Shown one piece after another: positions 17,369 to 25,156 of a stretch of DNA of 64,000 bases. Below the pieces are notes generated by a model. The model did no database searches and was not told the DNA's origin. It worked only from the letters and a program-made list of their open reading frames with translations. Origin of the DNA: an uncultured Maribacter sp. (lineage in GTDB: Bacteria > Bacteroidota > Bacteroidia > Flavobacteriales > Flavobacteriaceae); contig NZ_CANMBB010000011.1 in assembly GCF_947495965.1 (NCBI RefSeq), positions 17,866-81,865 of the forward strand, given 5' to 3'. Each line of letters starts with the position of its first letter. Positions within the stretch are counted from its first letter, which is position 1. Position numbers and translations under genes: made by a program.

Positions 17369-18343
17369 TTATATATTTCCTAAAATTTTATCCATAACCC
17401 AACTACAATGTAAGCCAGAATTCCCTAAAGATGGATGCTCTTTATTTTCTAATAGATGTTTTTGAATGTTCTTTACATGAAATTCTTGCACATGTTTAGG
17501 GTTTTCAATAAATAATTTTTCTGTCTCTTGCGCTGTAATTAATTCTATTTCTTCTTCTTTAAATACTGAAAAAACTATTTTCCCTTTACTTCCTATAACT
17601 TCAACTTTGTCTTCTCTAGAAAAACTTCCAAAATTCCAGCTTCCTTCTCCCGTAACTCCACTTTCATGAACCCAAGAAGCTGTTATAGCGTCCTTTGCTG
17701 AATATAATTTTTGCTGGTTTGTTGCTATTCCTTTTACTTCTTTAAAATCTCCTAATAAAAAAGAAAAAAGGTCTAATCCATGACTTGCCAAATCATCAAA
17801 ATAACCTCCTGGAGCAATGATAGCGTCTGTACGCCAATTATAAACTCCACTTATATCTATGTCTGACGGGGTTTTGCTTAAATACCAGCGAATATGACGA
17901 ATATCCCCAATTTGGTTACTATCTATCCATTCTTTTACTTTTAAAAAACGTGGTAATGAACGCCTGTAATAGGCAATAAATAATGGAATGTTCTTTTCTT
18001 TAAATGCTTCATAAATTTCCAAACTATCCGCATAGCTAGGTGCCATTGGTTTTTCTATACAGCAAGCTTTACCAGCAGCAGCAACTTTTAAACCATAAAA
18101 CTTATGCGTATCTGGGGGTGTTGCTATATAAATAGCATCTACTTCCTTATCTAAAATTAAATCTTCTGCATTGTTGTAAAATTTAGCAACATTATGCCTT
18201 TTGGCATAGTCTTTAGCCTTTTTGGCATCTCTTCGCATTACTGCAACAAGCTCAAAACCATCAGTATTTTGGTATGGCGGGCCACTTTTTACTTCGGTCA
18301 CTGCACCGCAACCAATAATTCCCCATCTAATTTTATTTTTCAT
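17369..18343 (-). CDS. Gfo/Idh/MocA-family oxidoreductase
   Basis: A 324-residue NAD(P)-dependent dehydrogenase. The N-terminal Rossmann fold begins IRWGIIGCGAVTEVKSGP and continues with AVMRRDAKKAKDYAKRHN; the conserved catalytic Lys is in CCIEKPMAPSYADSLE. The C-terminal domain holds GGYFDDLASHGLDLFSFLLG with the usual Asp/His pair. The substrate is probably a sugar or polyol derivative, but it cannot be named. A terminator hairpin separates it from the TonB receptor gene upstream on the same strand, so the thiamine riboswitch does not need to control it. Confidence 0.9.
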   Translation of the reverse strand: MKNKIRWGIIGCGAVTEVKSGPPYQNTDGFELVAVMRRDAKKAKDYAKRHNVAKFYNNAEDLILDKEVDAIYIATPPDTHKFYGLKVAAAGKACCIEKPMAPSYADSLEIYEAFKEKNIPLFIAYYRRSLPRFLKVKEWIDSNQIGDIRHIRWYLSKTPSDIDISGVYNWRTDAIIAPGGYFDDLASHGLDLFSFLLGDFKEVKGIATNQQKLYSAKDAITASWVHESGVTGEGSWNFGSFSREDKVEVIGSKGKIVFSVFKEEEIELITAQETEKLFIENPKHVQEFHVKNIQKHLLENKEHPSLGNSGLHCSWVMDKILGNI

Positions 18344-18378
18344 ACTAGATTTATATAAATGCTCCCTAACAAAAATAG

Positions 18379-18415
18379 AAAAAGGGAGTTTCTCTTTTAA
18401 AAAAATCTCCCTTTT
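18379..18415 (-). terminator. Terminator after the thiamine TonB receptor
   Basis: AAAAGGGAG and CTCCCTTTT form a 9-bp stem between the receptor stop (18437) and the oxidoreductase start (18343). Its position suggests that the riboswitch-controlled message ends here. Confidence 0.65.
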
Positions 18416-18436
18416 AAATAAATAAACACTTAATGT

Positions 18437-20650
18437 TTAAAAGTTAATGGTTGCTCCTAATAAAAAATTAGTTCCTGCTTGAGGGTAATAACCAGCACCC
18501 TCTATTGTTGTTGTTACCCCTGGGTTAGACCAGGTATCGTCAAACGTAAAAAAATATCCATTTGAAATATATTTTTCATTAAATATATTATTTACCAATC
18601 CAGATAAAACAATACTCTTTATAAATGAATTTGTATTAATCTCATATTGTACATTAAAATCAAACTGCGAATAGCTATCTAATTTAGACCCTTCTGCATC
18701 TATATTTCCCATATATTGCTCCCCAACAAATTTACCTAACAAGGCTAATTGTAAATTATCTTTTGGCATATAGGCAAAAGCACCACCTGCAACTACACTT
18801 GGAGAAAAAGATATTTCTGTATCACCTAAATTCTGTACCACACCATCTCTTTGAAAGAGAAAATCTTTATTTTTATTCTGACTTAGTGTAATATTTGGTC
18901 GTATAGCAAAATGTTCTCCTAAACTAATATTAGCATCTATCTCTAATCCTAACCTATAGCTATCTCCAACGTTTGCTCTTAAAGGTGCACCAACATCATT
19001 AAGCTCTCCTGTAAGTACTAACTGATCTTTATACTTCATATAGTATATGTTCGTATTTAATTGCACTTTTGGAGACACATAACGCCAACCCAATTCTAAA
19101 TCGCCAAGACGTTCTGGTTTTGGGTTTCCATTCTCATAATCATTTCTATTTGGTTCTCTATTTGCAATCGCATAAGAAAGATAAAAGTTATTATTCTTAT
19201 TTAAATCAAAAGTTACTCCTGCCTTAGGATTAAAAAAAGTAAAGGTATCATCCACAATTCCAGTATCCTCTCCATTTGCTTTATAACCAACAGTACGTAA
19301 TTGTAAATCTCCGTATACACTCCATTGCTGGTTTAATTTATAATTTGCTTTTGTGTAAATACTAAAATCTGTTTTTATAGAATCGTCATCATAATACAGG
19401 TCCCCATAATTAATGTTATTTGCAAATTCTGCCCAAATAACTTCTCCATAATGAGCTCCTTCATATTTATTCCATGCACCACCAATTATTAAATTAATTT
19501 TATCATTACTATAATTTGCGGAGAATGTTGTTCCATAAAAATGATTATCTAACCAACGTCTTCTAATAATATCGGTAGTATTTACATCTTCTCCATCAAC
19601 ATTGATAGGGGTTATCCCATAGGTTTCAAAATCTTCACCTACTTTAAATTGCTCAAAATATCCTCTTCCTCTTGTATAATGAAAAGCTAAATTAGAGCTC
19701 CAATTCTTGTTTAAATTTTGGTTCCAAAGTAGTTGTGCATGATTTTGCTTGTAATTATCTACTTCATTTTCATAGGTATAATAGTTATATCTACGATCTG
19801 AGTTTCTTAAATTTTCTGCTTCTGCGTCTGAAAGTCCATTATTAACAATAAATTCTTCTACTCCAGCAGCATCATTATTAATTCTTGCTAATGGTGTTCC
19901 ATACCAAGCCTGATAAGTTACTTCATGACCACCAAAAATTAAAGCTTTTAATAAGGTTTTATCACTCTTATAGGTTCCTTGTAAAAAATAAGAGTCTAAA
20001 TCTGACGATGCTCTATCTATATAACCGTCCGAAGTAATTCTAGATAAACGCCCTGCAATTTCTACATGATCATTTAATAATCCAGTGCTAAATTTTACCG
20101 AATTTTTTAACGTATTAAAACTACCTATAGAAGATGCTATTTGTGCAAAAGCTTCTTCAGAAAAACCATCGGTAAGGACATTTAAACTTGCTCCAAATGC
20201 TCCTGCTCCATTTGTTGATGTACCAACACCACGTTGCAATTGTAAGCTTTGTGTAGAAGATGAAAAATCTGGCATATTTACCCAAAAAGTACCTTGAGAT
20301 TCTGGGTCATTATATGGTATACCGTTAATAGTTACATTAACTCTTGTTGCATCACTACCACGCACTCTAATACTAGTATAACCAATACCTGCTCCTGCAT
20401 CTGATGTTGTTACTACAGATGGTAAAAAGTTCATTAAAATAGGAATGTCTTGTCCTAAATTTCTAGGTGCAATCTCATCTTTAGTTAAATTAGAAAAGGT
20501 TACTGGAGATTCTTTTGTTACTCTTATTGCAGATACAAAAACCTCGTCTAAGACTACTTTATTTCCTTCTAAGGAATCTATTGGTTGCTCTTGTGCAAAA
20601 ATACTCCCGGTTAAGATAAAAACTGTAATTGTTATGAAAATAGATTTCAT
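18437..20650 (-). CDS. TonB-dependent receptor under TPP riboswitch, likely thiamine uptake
   Basis: An outer-membrane beta-barrel of about 737 residues that imports its ligand with TonB/ExbBD energy. It has a signal peptide (MKSIFITITVFILTGSIFAQ), then a TonB-box-like stretch, plug domain (LGQDIPILMNFLPSVVTTSDAG, VRVRGSD-type strand GIGYTSIRVRGSDATRVNV, GIPYNDPESQG) and a long barrel ending in FLLGATINF. I start at the ATG at 20650; the frame opens 11 codons earlier but that would spoil the signal peptide. A TPP riboswitch lies 88 bases upstream, so thiamine or its phosphates are the expected cargo. There is no N-terminal carboxypeptidase-regulatory domain. Confidence 0.88.
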   Translation of the reverse strand: MKSIFITITVFILTGSIFAQEQPIDSLEGNKVVLDEVFVSAIRVTKESPVTFSNLTKDEIAPRNLGQDIPILMNFLPSVVTTSDAGAGIGYTSIRVRGSDATRVNVTINGIPYNDPESQGTFWVNMPDFSSSTQSLQLQRGVGTSTNGAGAFGASLNVLTDGFSEEAFAQIASSIGSFNTLKNSVKFSTGLLNDHVEIAGRLSRITSDGYIDRASSDLDSYFLQGTYKSDKTLLKALIFGGHEVTYQAWYGTPLARINNDAAGVEEFIVNNGLSDAEAENLRNSDRRYNYYTYENEVDNYKQNHAQLLWNQNLNKNWSSNLAFHYTRGRGYFEQFKVGEDFETYGITPINVDGEDVNTTDIIRRRWLDNHFYGTTFSANYSNDKINLIIGGAWNKYEGAHYGEVIWAEFANNINYGDLYYDDDSIKTDFSIYTKANYKLNQQWSVYGDLQLRTVGYKANGEDTGIVDDTFTFFNPKAGVTFDLNKNNNFYLSYAIANREPNRNDYENGNPKPERLGDLELGWRYVSPKVQLNTNIYYMKYKDQLVLTGELNDVGAPLRANVGDSYRLGLEIDANISLGEHFAIRPNITLSQNKNKDFLFQRDGVVQNLGDTEISFSPSVVAGGAFAYMPKDNLQLALLGKFVGEQYMGNIDAEGSKLDSYSQFDFNVQYEINTNSFIKSIVLSGLVNNIFNEKYISNGYFFTFDDTWSNPGVTTTIEGAGYYPQAGTNFLLGATINF

Positions 20651-20737
20651 TCGTACTACTTTAGCTACGAATAAAAGGGGCAATTATTCTAATTGTTATT
20701 TTGATTTTTTGGCCTATTATTTGCCTTCTGGAAAAAA

Positions 20738-20819
20738 TTCAACGTATCCCTTAACAGCATTACCCGCCCAGGTTCATTGGGTATAATCTCAGCCTACTTT
20801 TGTAAGCACCCCTTTGAGA
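20738..20819 (-). promoter_or_regulatory. TPP riboswitch (THI element)
   Basis: On the minus strand the sequence holds all conserved blocks of the thiamine-pyrophosphate aptamer in order: GGGGTGC, then GGCTGAGATTATACCC, TGAACCTGGGCGGGTAATGC, and AAGGGA. The CTGAGA core and the ACCTG...GGTAATGC core are exact. It sits 88 bases before the start codon of the TonB receptor. No strong terminator is seen between aptamer and gene, so control is more likely at translation or by an unresolved alternative fold. High TPP should lower receptor production. Confidence 0.95.
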
Positions 20820-20824
20820 TGCAG

Positions 20825-20832
20825 CAAATGTA
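20825..20832 (-). promoter_or_regulatory. -7 box TACATTTG for the riboswitch transcript
   Basis: Minus-strand TACATTTG fits the Bacteroidetes -7 consensus and lies 5 bases before the aptamer, so transcription would begin right at its 5' end. The -33 element is not clear. Confidence 0.6.
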
Positions 20833-21052
20833 ATACTGCTTTTCATTTTATCATAATAAAAAGTTAAAAAAAGCTTAAAACAAAAAAGGAGCTGCCGAAG
20901 CAACCCCTAACAACCAACCAAAAATAAGTATAACTTTTATTTGCAACTAACTCAAAAAACCCTTTACTTATTAAATAACCTTACTTAAGAAGAAATACGA
21001 CTTTAAAAAAGGGGGAACTTTGCCTAAAAATTAAATTTAATTGATTATATCC
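20833..21052. other. Intergenic stretch without recognisable gene
   Basis: AT-rich sequence between the promoter of the thiamine receptor and the first small ORF. I see no open frame with coding character, no tRNA and no strong hairpin. Confidence 0.6.
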
Positions 21053-21229
21053 TTATAGCTCATGGTTAGTGTTTCTAAAAAGGACTCTTTGTATATCTTC
21101 ATTGTTCTCTACAACAACTGTTTTTATATTTTTTTCTTTACTCTCTATAGAATGCAATTCTGTACTAGCAAATAACCAAACTAGAATAGTTATTATTCCT
21201 AAAATTAAAGATGTCATAATATGCTTCAT
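21053..21229 (-). CDS. Small 58-residue single-span membrane protein, putative
   Basis: Minus-strand ATG at 21229 opens a 58-codon frame that reads MKHIMTSLILGIITILVWLF, then a charged tail with KEKNIKTVVVENNEDIQRV. It has one hydrophobic helix (about residues 5-21) and a soluble C-terminal part. The initiation site is preceded by an A-rich stretch, as is common in Bacteroidetes. I do not recognise it. It lies between the DUF4301 terminator and the thiamine receptor promoter, 32 bases after the 29-residue ORF on the same strand. Confidence 0.5.
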   Translation of the reverse strand: MKHIMTSLILGIITILVWLFASTELHSIESKEKNIKTVVVENNEDIQRVLFRNTNHEL

Positions 21230-21261
21230 TTTTTATTTATGTTATATAATAACCTTTAACC

Positions 21262-21351
21262 TTAATCATTCTCCCAACAAATTGCTGCAATTACGCAAAG
21301 AGAAACTATAAAAGTGACACATCCGACTATTGCAAAAACTGTAGAAATCAT
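21262..21351 (-). CDS. Putative 29-residue membrane peptide
   Basis: Minus-strand ATG at 21351 opens a 29-codon frame: MISTVFAIVGCVTFIVSLCV followed by IAAICWEND. It is almost entirely one hydrophobic helix with three Cys and an acidic end. It precedes the 58-residue ORF on the same strand by 32 bases. Expression is not shown by the sequence; a chance hydrophobic frame is possible in AT-rich DNA. Confidence 0.4.
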   Translation of the reverse strand: MISTVFAIVGCVTFIVSLCVIAAICWEND

Positions 21352-21441
21352 TTTTTTTTAGTATTTAAAAAAGGTTATTATTATTTGCCTTACATATATT
21401 AAGACACAGGTGTTTTTAAAAAGTCACATTTTTAAGCAAAA

Positions 21442-21465
21442 AAAAAGCTGCGAATGCAGCTTTTT
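21442..21465 (-). terminator. Terminator after DUF4301
   Basis: AAAAAGCTGC, a GAAT loop and GCAGCTTTTT form a 10-bp stem; on the minus strand the T-tract continues for several bases. It lies 20 bases past the DUF4301 stop. Confidence 0.85.
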
Positions 21466-21484
21466 CTTTTTTAAGTAGTAATTT

Positions 21485-23023
21485 TTATACCTGATGTGAT
21501 GGTTTTAAAAGGTCATTTACCGTTTTTACAGGATTAAAGGTTTCTAGCGGAACCTCAACAAATATAGTATTCCAGAAGGCCATTGCTCCATTCCACAAGC
21601 CAGGTAGTTCTAATGCTTTTAATTCTCTTCCTTCTTTTGTTTTTCCTGTGATAAAACCTTGTTTAATATCTACAAAATTTAATAAATTATATTTTTCACC
21701 TTTATAATTTTTAACTCCGCACACTAAATCTACAGGATTAAAGTGTGTTGCATTCTTTACTATTGCTGCTTGGCTTTCTATAGACATATCTATTTGCGCA
21801 GATTCTATTATTTGCAAAGATGTTCTTCCAGAAGAATCCTTAACCCAGAATGGCCCTCCTCCAGGTTCCCCTTCATTTTTTACCATTCCGCAAACGCGTA
21901 TAGGCCTATTTAATTTATCTTTTAGAACACTTATTTTTTCTTGAATAGTATAAGAATTAAAATTCTCTATAAATCTTACGTTTAACCTGTCTTCTAAAAA
22001 TTTTTTGATTTTTTGTAATTCTTCTTCAGAAGCAGCGCTATCCTCTAAAAATTCTATAAACTTAAATGCTTTTTGTTGTACTTGAAGTAGTACTCCTGCT
22101 AATATTTTTTTGCTATTGGCAAGTATTTCTATTTGTTTAGGAACTACAACATTATCAATGTTTTTTATAAAAATTACATCTGCATCTTGTTCATTTAAAT
22201 TTTCTATTAAAGCTCCGTGCCCTCCAGGTCTAAATAATATAGATCCATCAGAATTTCTAAATGGCTTATTATCCATATCTACTGCAATAGTATCTGTAGC
22301 GCTTTTTTGGAAAGAATATGATATGTTATATTCCATACCTGTTTTCTTAACTACTCTATCCTTTATAGCTGCATATTCCTTTAAAAACATTTCTTTATGT
22401 TGTTCGGAAATAGTAAAATGTAAATTTGCCTTTGCTCCAGATTTAGCATAAACAGCACTTTCTAATAAATGTTCTTCAAAAGGAGTTGCGGTATACTCTG
22501 TATAATCATGAAATGGAAGAAGTCCTTTAGGGAAAAAACCATAGTTTAACCCTTTTTCTGAAAGTAGTTTCTCTACAAACAAGAAAATCACTTCATTCTC
22601 ATCTGATGTTTTACCAGCAATTAATTCTTTTACTTTATTATAAAATGGAAAAGCTTCAATCTTATTTACAAAAGCCTCCATATTTTTATCATTAGTTCTG
22701 GCTAAGTATTCTTTAAAAGTTTCTTGTTTATAATTGTAAGAATCTAAAAAATTAAAAAGAGCTTTAAACATTCTTGATGCAGCTCCAGATGCAGGAACAA
22801 ATTTTAATATAGAAAGATTTTCTGGAAAAGAATTGTAGTATTTAATTAACATTTTTTCATCATTATCAGAGAATTTATATATTCCTTCTCCAACGATTGC
22901 GGCTTTTTCTAAGTTAACAAATGGTATACCTTCCGAAAAAGTTTCTATTTGATTTCTAACTTTTTCTGCAGATATTCCTTTTTTCTCTAATTGAACTTTA
23001 TCATTATCAGTTAGTTGCATCAT
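21485..23023 (-). CDS. DUF4301 protein with nucleotidyltransferase-like motifs
   Basis: A 512-residue cytoplasmic protein of the DUF4301 family. Two visible motifs recall sugar-nucleotide pyrophosphorylases: VPASGAASRM at about residues 76-85, like the N-terminal nucleotide-binding loop, and RPGGHGALIENL followed by DVIFIKNIDNVV near residue 290, like the GGHGD and NxDN blocks of UDP-sugar pyrophosphorylases. The C-terminal half has VRVCGMVKNEGEPGGGPFWV. I infer a nucleotidyltransferase fold; the reaction is unknown. The start overlaps the NadR-like gene by 4 bases, so it is the last gene of the PnuC/NadR-like operon. Confidence 0.8.
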   Translation of the reverse strand: MMQLTDNDKVQLEKKGISAEKVRNQIETFSEGIPFVNLEKAAIVGEGIYKFSDNDEKMLIKYYNSFPENLSILKFVPASGAASRMFKALFNFLDSYNYKQETFKEYLARTNDKNMEAFVNKIEAFPFYNKVKELIAGKTSDENEVIFLFVEKLLSEKGLNYGFFPKGLLPFHDYTEYTATPFEEHLLESAVYAKSGAKANLHFTISEQHKEMFLKEYAAIKDRVVKKTGMEYNISYSFQKSATDTIAVDMDNKPFRNSDGSILFRPGGHGALIENLNEQDADVIFIKNIDNVVVPKQIEILANSKKILAGVLLQVQQKAFKFIEFLEDSAASEEELQKIKKFLEDRLNVRFIENFNSYTIQEKISVLKDKLNRPIRVCGMVKNEGEPGGGPFWVKDSSGRTSLQIIESAQIDMSIESQAAIVKNATHFNPVDLVCGVKNYKGEKYNLLNFVDIKQGFITGKTKEGRELKALELPGLWNGAMAFWNTIFVEVPLETFNPVKTVNDLLKPSHQV

Positions 23024-23583
23024 TTTTTTAATAATTTATCTATATGATTAATTGCGATTGTAAGGCGTTCTTTTTTATCTCCTTTTAAGGTAATAAAATT
23101 CTTGTTATATTTTTCTAGAGTTTCTTTAAAATATAAAAACATTTTCTCTCTCTCATTTGGCTTATCTCTAAGGTCATCTTTTTCCCAAGGAATGTCTATG
23201 TATGTTAATAAATATAAATCATAGGAATTTTCAAGAGCATATTTTTCCAAAATAGGGTCACAATAACCCACATAATAAGCTTCGGAATATACTTTTGTTT
23301 CTAATAAGTCTGTATCACAAATTAACAAATTTGTAGCATTTTTAGAAAGCGCATTTTCTAACTTCATTTGCCCTTCTGCAATTGGAAGCAAATCTGATGG
23401 TTCACAGGTTTTTTTTTCTTTATCCCATTTAGCCTGTAAATACTCTCTTGCATATTCTGCAACCCAAGTGGTATTGTAATACTTAGCCAATTGCTCTGAT
23501 AATGTTGTTTTCCCTGTTGATTCTGGTCCAAACAAAACTACTTTTACAATATTTGTGGGCTCTTGCTTATACTTTTCTTCCAT
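23020..23583 (-). CDS. NadR-type P-loop kinase
   Basis: A 187-residue ATP-binding protein. The Walker A loop is FGPESTGKTTLSEQLA near residues 18-32, in the form typical of the ribosylnicotinamide-kinase domain of NadR; WVAEYAREYLQ and the ICDTDLLETKVYSE block (Walker B region) also match. The NMN adenylyltransferase domain and DNA-binding domain of full NadR are absent. In a pair with a PnuC-type permease it should trap an imported nucleoside-like vitamin by phosphorylation. With a thiamine-binding protein gene in the same operon, thiamine is as likely a substrate as nicotinamide riboside. The start overlaps the permease gene by 40 bases. Confidence 0.85.
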   Translation of the reverse strand: MEEKYKQEPTNIVKVVLFGPESTGKTTLSEQLAKYYNTTWVAEYAREYLQAKWDKEKKTCEPSDLLPIAEGQMKLENALSKNATNLLICDTDLLETKVYSEAYYVGYCDPILEKYALENSYDLYLLTYIDIPWEKDDLRDKPNEREKMFLYFKETLEKYNKNFITLKGDKKERLTIAINHIDKLLKK

Positions 23584-24176
23584 GCTTTATATCCATAAAC
23601 AGCAATTATAGTAAATAATAAATATTGTATTGCTGTAAAAACTAATCCTTTATATAAATATAATGGGACTGAAATAACATCTCCAACAATCCAAAAAATC
23701 CAATTGGCTAGTTTTTTCTTTGCCATTAACCACATTCCCACAAAAAATATTGCTGTAGTAAAACTATCTACATATGCCGTCCAACTATCAAATTTATTAA
23801 ATACAAAATATACTAAACATACAAATAGGATAGTACTAATAAACATAATTATACTGTACTTCTTATCTATGTTTGTCATTTTAGTAATAGGCGTATACCT
23901 ATCCTTATCTACTTTTCTTGTCCAAAAGTACCAGCCATAAATACTCATTATAAAATAGAAAGCATTTATTAACATATCTCCTAAAAGTCCAAAAACTAGT
24001 AAGATATATACAAAAATAGCCGTGCTTATTATACCCGTTGGAAAAACTAAAATATTTTCTTTTTTAGAATACCATACACTTAAAAACCCAAAAAATACAC
24101 CCACAAACTCTAATACTATTAAATGGGTTGCAGTGCCTTGATATTGAGCAAAAATCCAATCAAAAATGAGGCTCAT
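23544..24176 (-). CDS. PnuC-family vitamin permease (PnuT candidate)
   Basis: A 210-residue membrane protein with seven to eight hydrophobic segments in the PnuC pattern. Family marks are FGFLSVWYSKKENILVFPTG near residue 30, YGWYFWTRK around 80, FVGMWLMAKKKLANWIFWIV (about 145-165) and the closing TMs. PnuC proteins move nicotinamide riboside by facilitated diffusion; the relative PnuT moves thiamine and in Bacteroidetes is often paired with a thiamine TonB receptor. The neighbouring MTH1187-type gene and the nearby TPP riboswitch favour thiamine. It overlaps genes on both sides (17 bases with the thiamine-binding gene). Confidence 0.85.
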   Translation of the reverse strand: MSLIFDWIFAQYQGTATHLIVLEFVGVFFGFLSVWYSKKENILVFPTGIISTAIFVYILLVFGLLGDMLINAFYFIMSIYGWYFWTRKVDKDRYTPITKMTNIDKKYSIIMFISTILFVCLVYFVFNKFDSWTAYVDSFTTAIFFVGMWLMAKKKLANWIFWIVGDVISVPLYLYKGLVFTAIQYLLFTIIAVYGYKAWKKSISKSPQIL

Positions 24177-24420
24177 ATTCGCTACGGTCTGTTTTTACTA
24201 TTTTCATAAACAATAAACCTTTGTCCATCATTTCAAAAGCTTCTTTTATATCTAAAAAAAGAACTTTCATTACTTTATCATAATCTCCATAGACCTGGGT
24301 ACTTAATGGATTTTCTAACACCGTTAAACCTGAGCTTCTTATTTTTTTAATAAAATTAATTATATGCTTTTCAAAATCGTCCTGTAAAGGAGAAAAAGTT
24401 AATTCAATAGATACATTCAT
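24160..24420 (-). CDS. MTH1187/YkoF-type thiamine-binding protein
   Basis: An 86-residue protein of the Thiamine_BP (formerly DUF77) family. It shows the pattern of the fold: VSIELTFSPLQDDF at the start, FIKKIRSSGLTVLENPLSTQ, VYGDYDKVMKVL, and a last strand MKIVKTDRS. The best-studied relatives (MTH1187 and YkoF) bind thiamine-like ligands. It opens the compact four-gene unit with the PnuC homologue, NadR-like kinase and DUF4301, with overlapping genes, and lies 18 bases after the phosphopantetheinyl transferase stop. Its own promoter is not visible, so transcription may come from further upstream. Confidence 0.85.
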   Translation of the reverse strand: MNVSIELTFSPLQDDFEKHIINFIKKIRSSGLTVLENPLSTQVYGDYDKVMKVLFLDIKEAFEMMDKGLLFMKIVKTDRSEYEPHF

Positions 24421-24438
24421 AATAATAGTTAAAGTAAA

Positions 24439-25071
24439 TTATTCTCTTATAGCGTAAACACATGTAAAATTTTCAAACTCTAAGAAGTTTATTTTATAAT
24501 ATGTATGCTGCCTATTATAAATAATTTCGCCTGTAGTTTTTCCATCTATCATATCAAAATCATTCACAATAATATCTTTTAAGAAACTAAGCCCTTCTTG
24601 CTCGTAAATTTTATACAAAGATTCTTTACAACCCCACACTATAGTAAGTTTTCTAATTAATGCAGCTGTATTTGCAATAGTTCTATATTCCTTTATTGGC
24701 GTAAATTTATAGGCTATTCTTAATATTTTCTCGCGTTGTCTTTCTATGTCTATACCAACATGATCTGTAGCACTAATTATAATTCCTGTGAAATGATTTG
24801 AATGTGTTATCGAAATTTTTTTGCCATCTTTTAAATGGGGTTTCCCAATTTGATCATAATACATATCGGCATCTTTATAACCAGCTAAAGCCATTAAATG
24901 CCGTATACTTAAAAAACCTTTTCTATGCAATTCAGATTTCATTCTTTTAAGTCTATCTAAACTATGCTTAGTTAAACTAATATTTTTAGAAAGTTTCTCT
25001 TCCGTTTCTTCAATTTTCCAAATGTAAATTGCGGTAGATGTATTTACCTCTAATGTCTTATAAAGTGGCAT
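24439..25071 (-). CDS. 4'-phosphopantetheinyl transferase superfamily protein
   Basis: A 210-residue enzyme of the Sfp-like type that moves phosphopantetheine from CoA to a Ser on carrier proteins. The Mg-binding motif is VGIDIERQREKI (about residues 104-115), and the second is WGCKESLYKIYE around 150-160. A preceding SITHSNHFTGI block matches the family. It is the upstream gene of the thiamine-binding/PnuC/kinase/DUF4301 run, 18 bases away, but nothing else links it with thiamine. Target carriers could be fatty-acid ACP or a secondary-metabolite carrier. Confidence 0.9.
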   Translation of the reverse strand: MPLYKTLEVNTSTAIYIWKIEETEEKLSKNISLTKHSLDRLKRMKSELHRKGFLSIRHLMALAGYKDADMYYDQIGKPHLKDGKKISITHSNHFTGIIISATDHVGIDIERQREKILRIAYKFTPIKEYRTIANTAALIRKLTIVWGCKESLYKIYEQEGLSFLKDIIVNDFDMIDGKTTGEIIYNRQHTYYKINFLEFENFTCVYAIRE

Positions 25072-25091
25072 TCTTTTATTTAAGTTATTTG

Positions 25092-25099
25092 TACCTTTG
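25092..25099 (+). promoter_or_regulatory. -7 box TACCTTTG upstream of ahcY
   Basis: An exact TAnnTTTG match in the 85-base space between the divergent phosphopantetheinyl transferase and ahcY, 57 bases before the ahcY start. Confidence 0.6.
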
Positions 25100-25156
25100 T
25101 ATTTGGTAAAAGGCTATTATTAGCCTTAATAACGAAAGTAAAAAATAAAAAACAAT

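Noticed and set aside
20445..20786. Plus-strand frame of 113 codons
   Set aside because: It covers the complement of the TonB receptor N-terminus and the TPP riboswitch; no family features.
23020..24176. Reading the PnuC/NadR-like pair as plain NAD salvage
   Set aside because: Not excluded, but the thiamine-binding protein gene in the same unit and the nearby TPP riboswitch make thiamine the better first guess.
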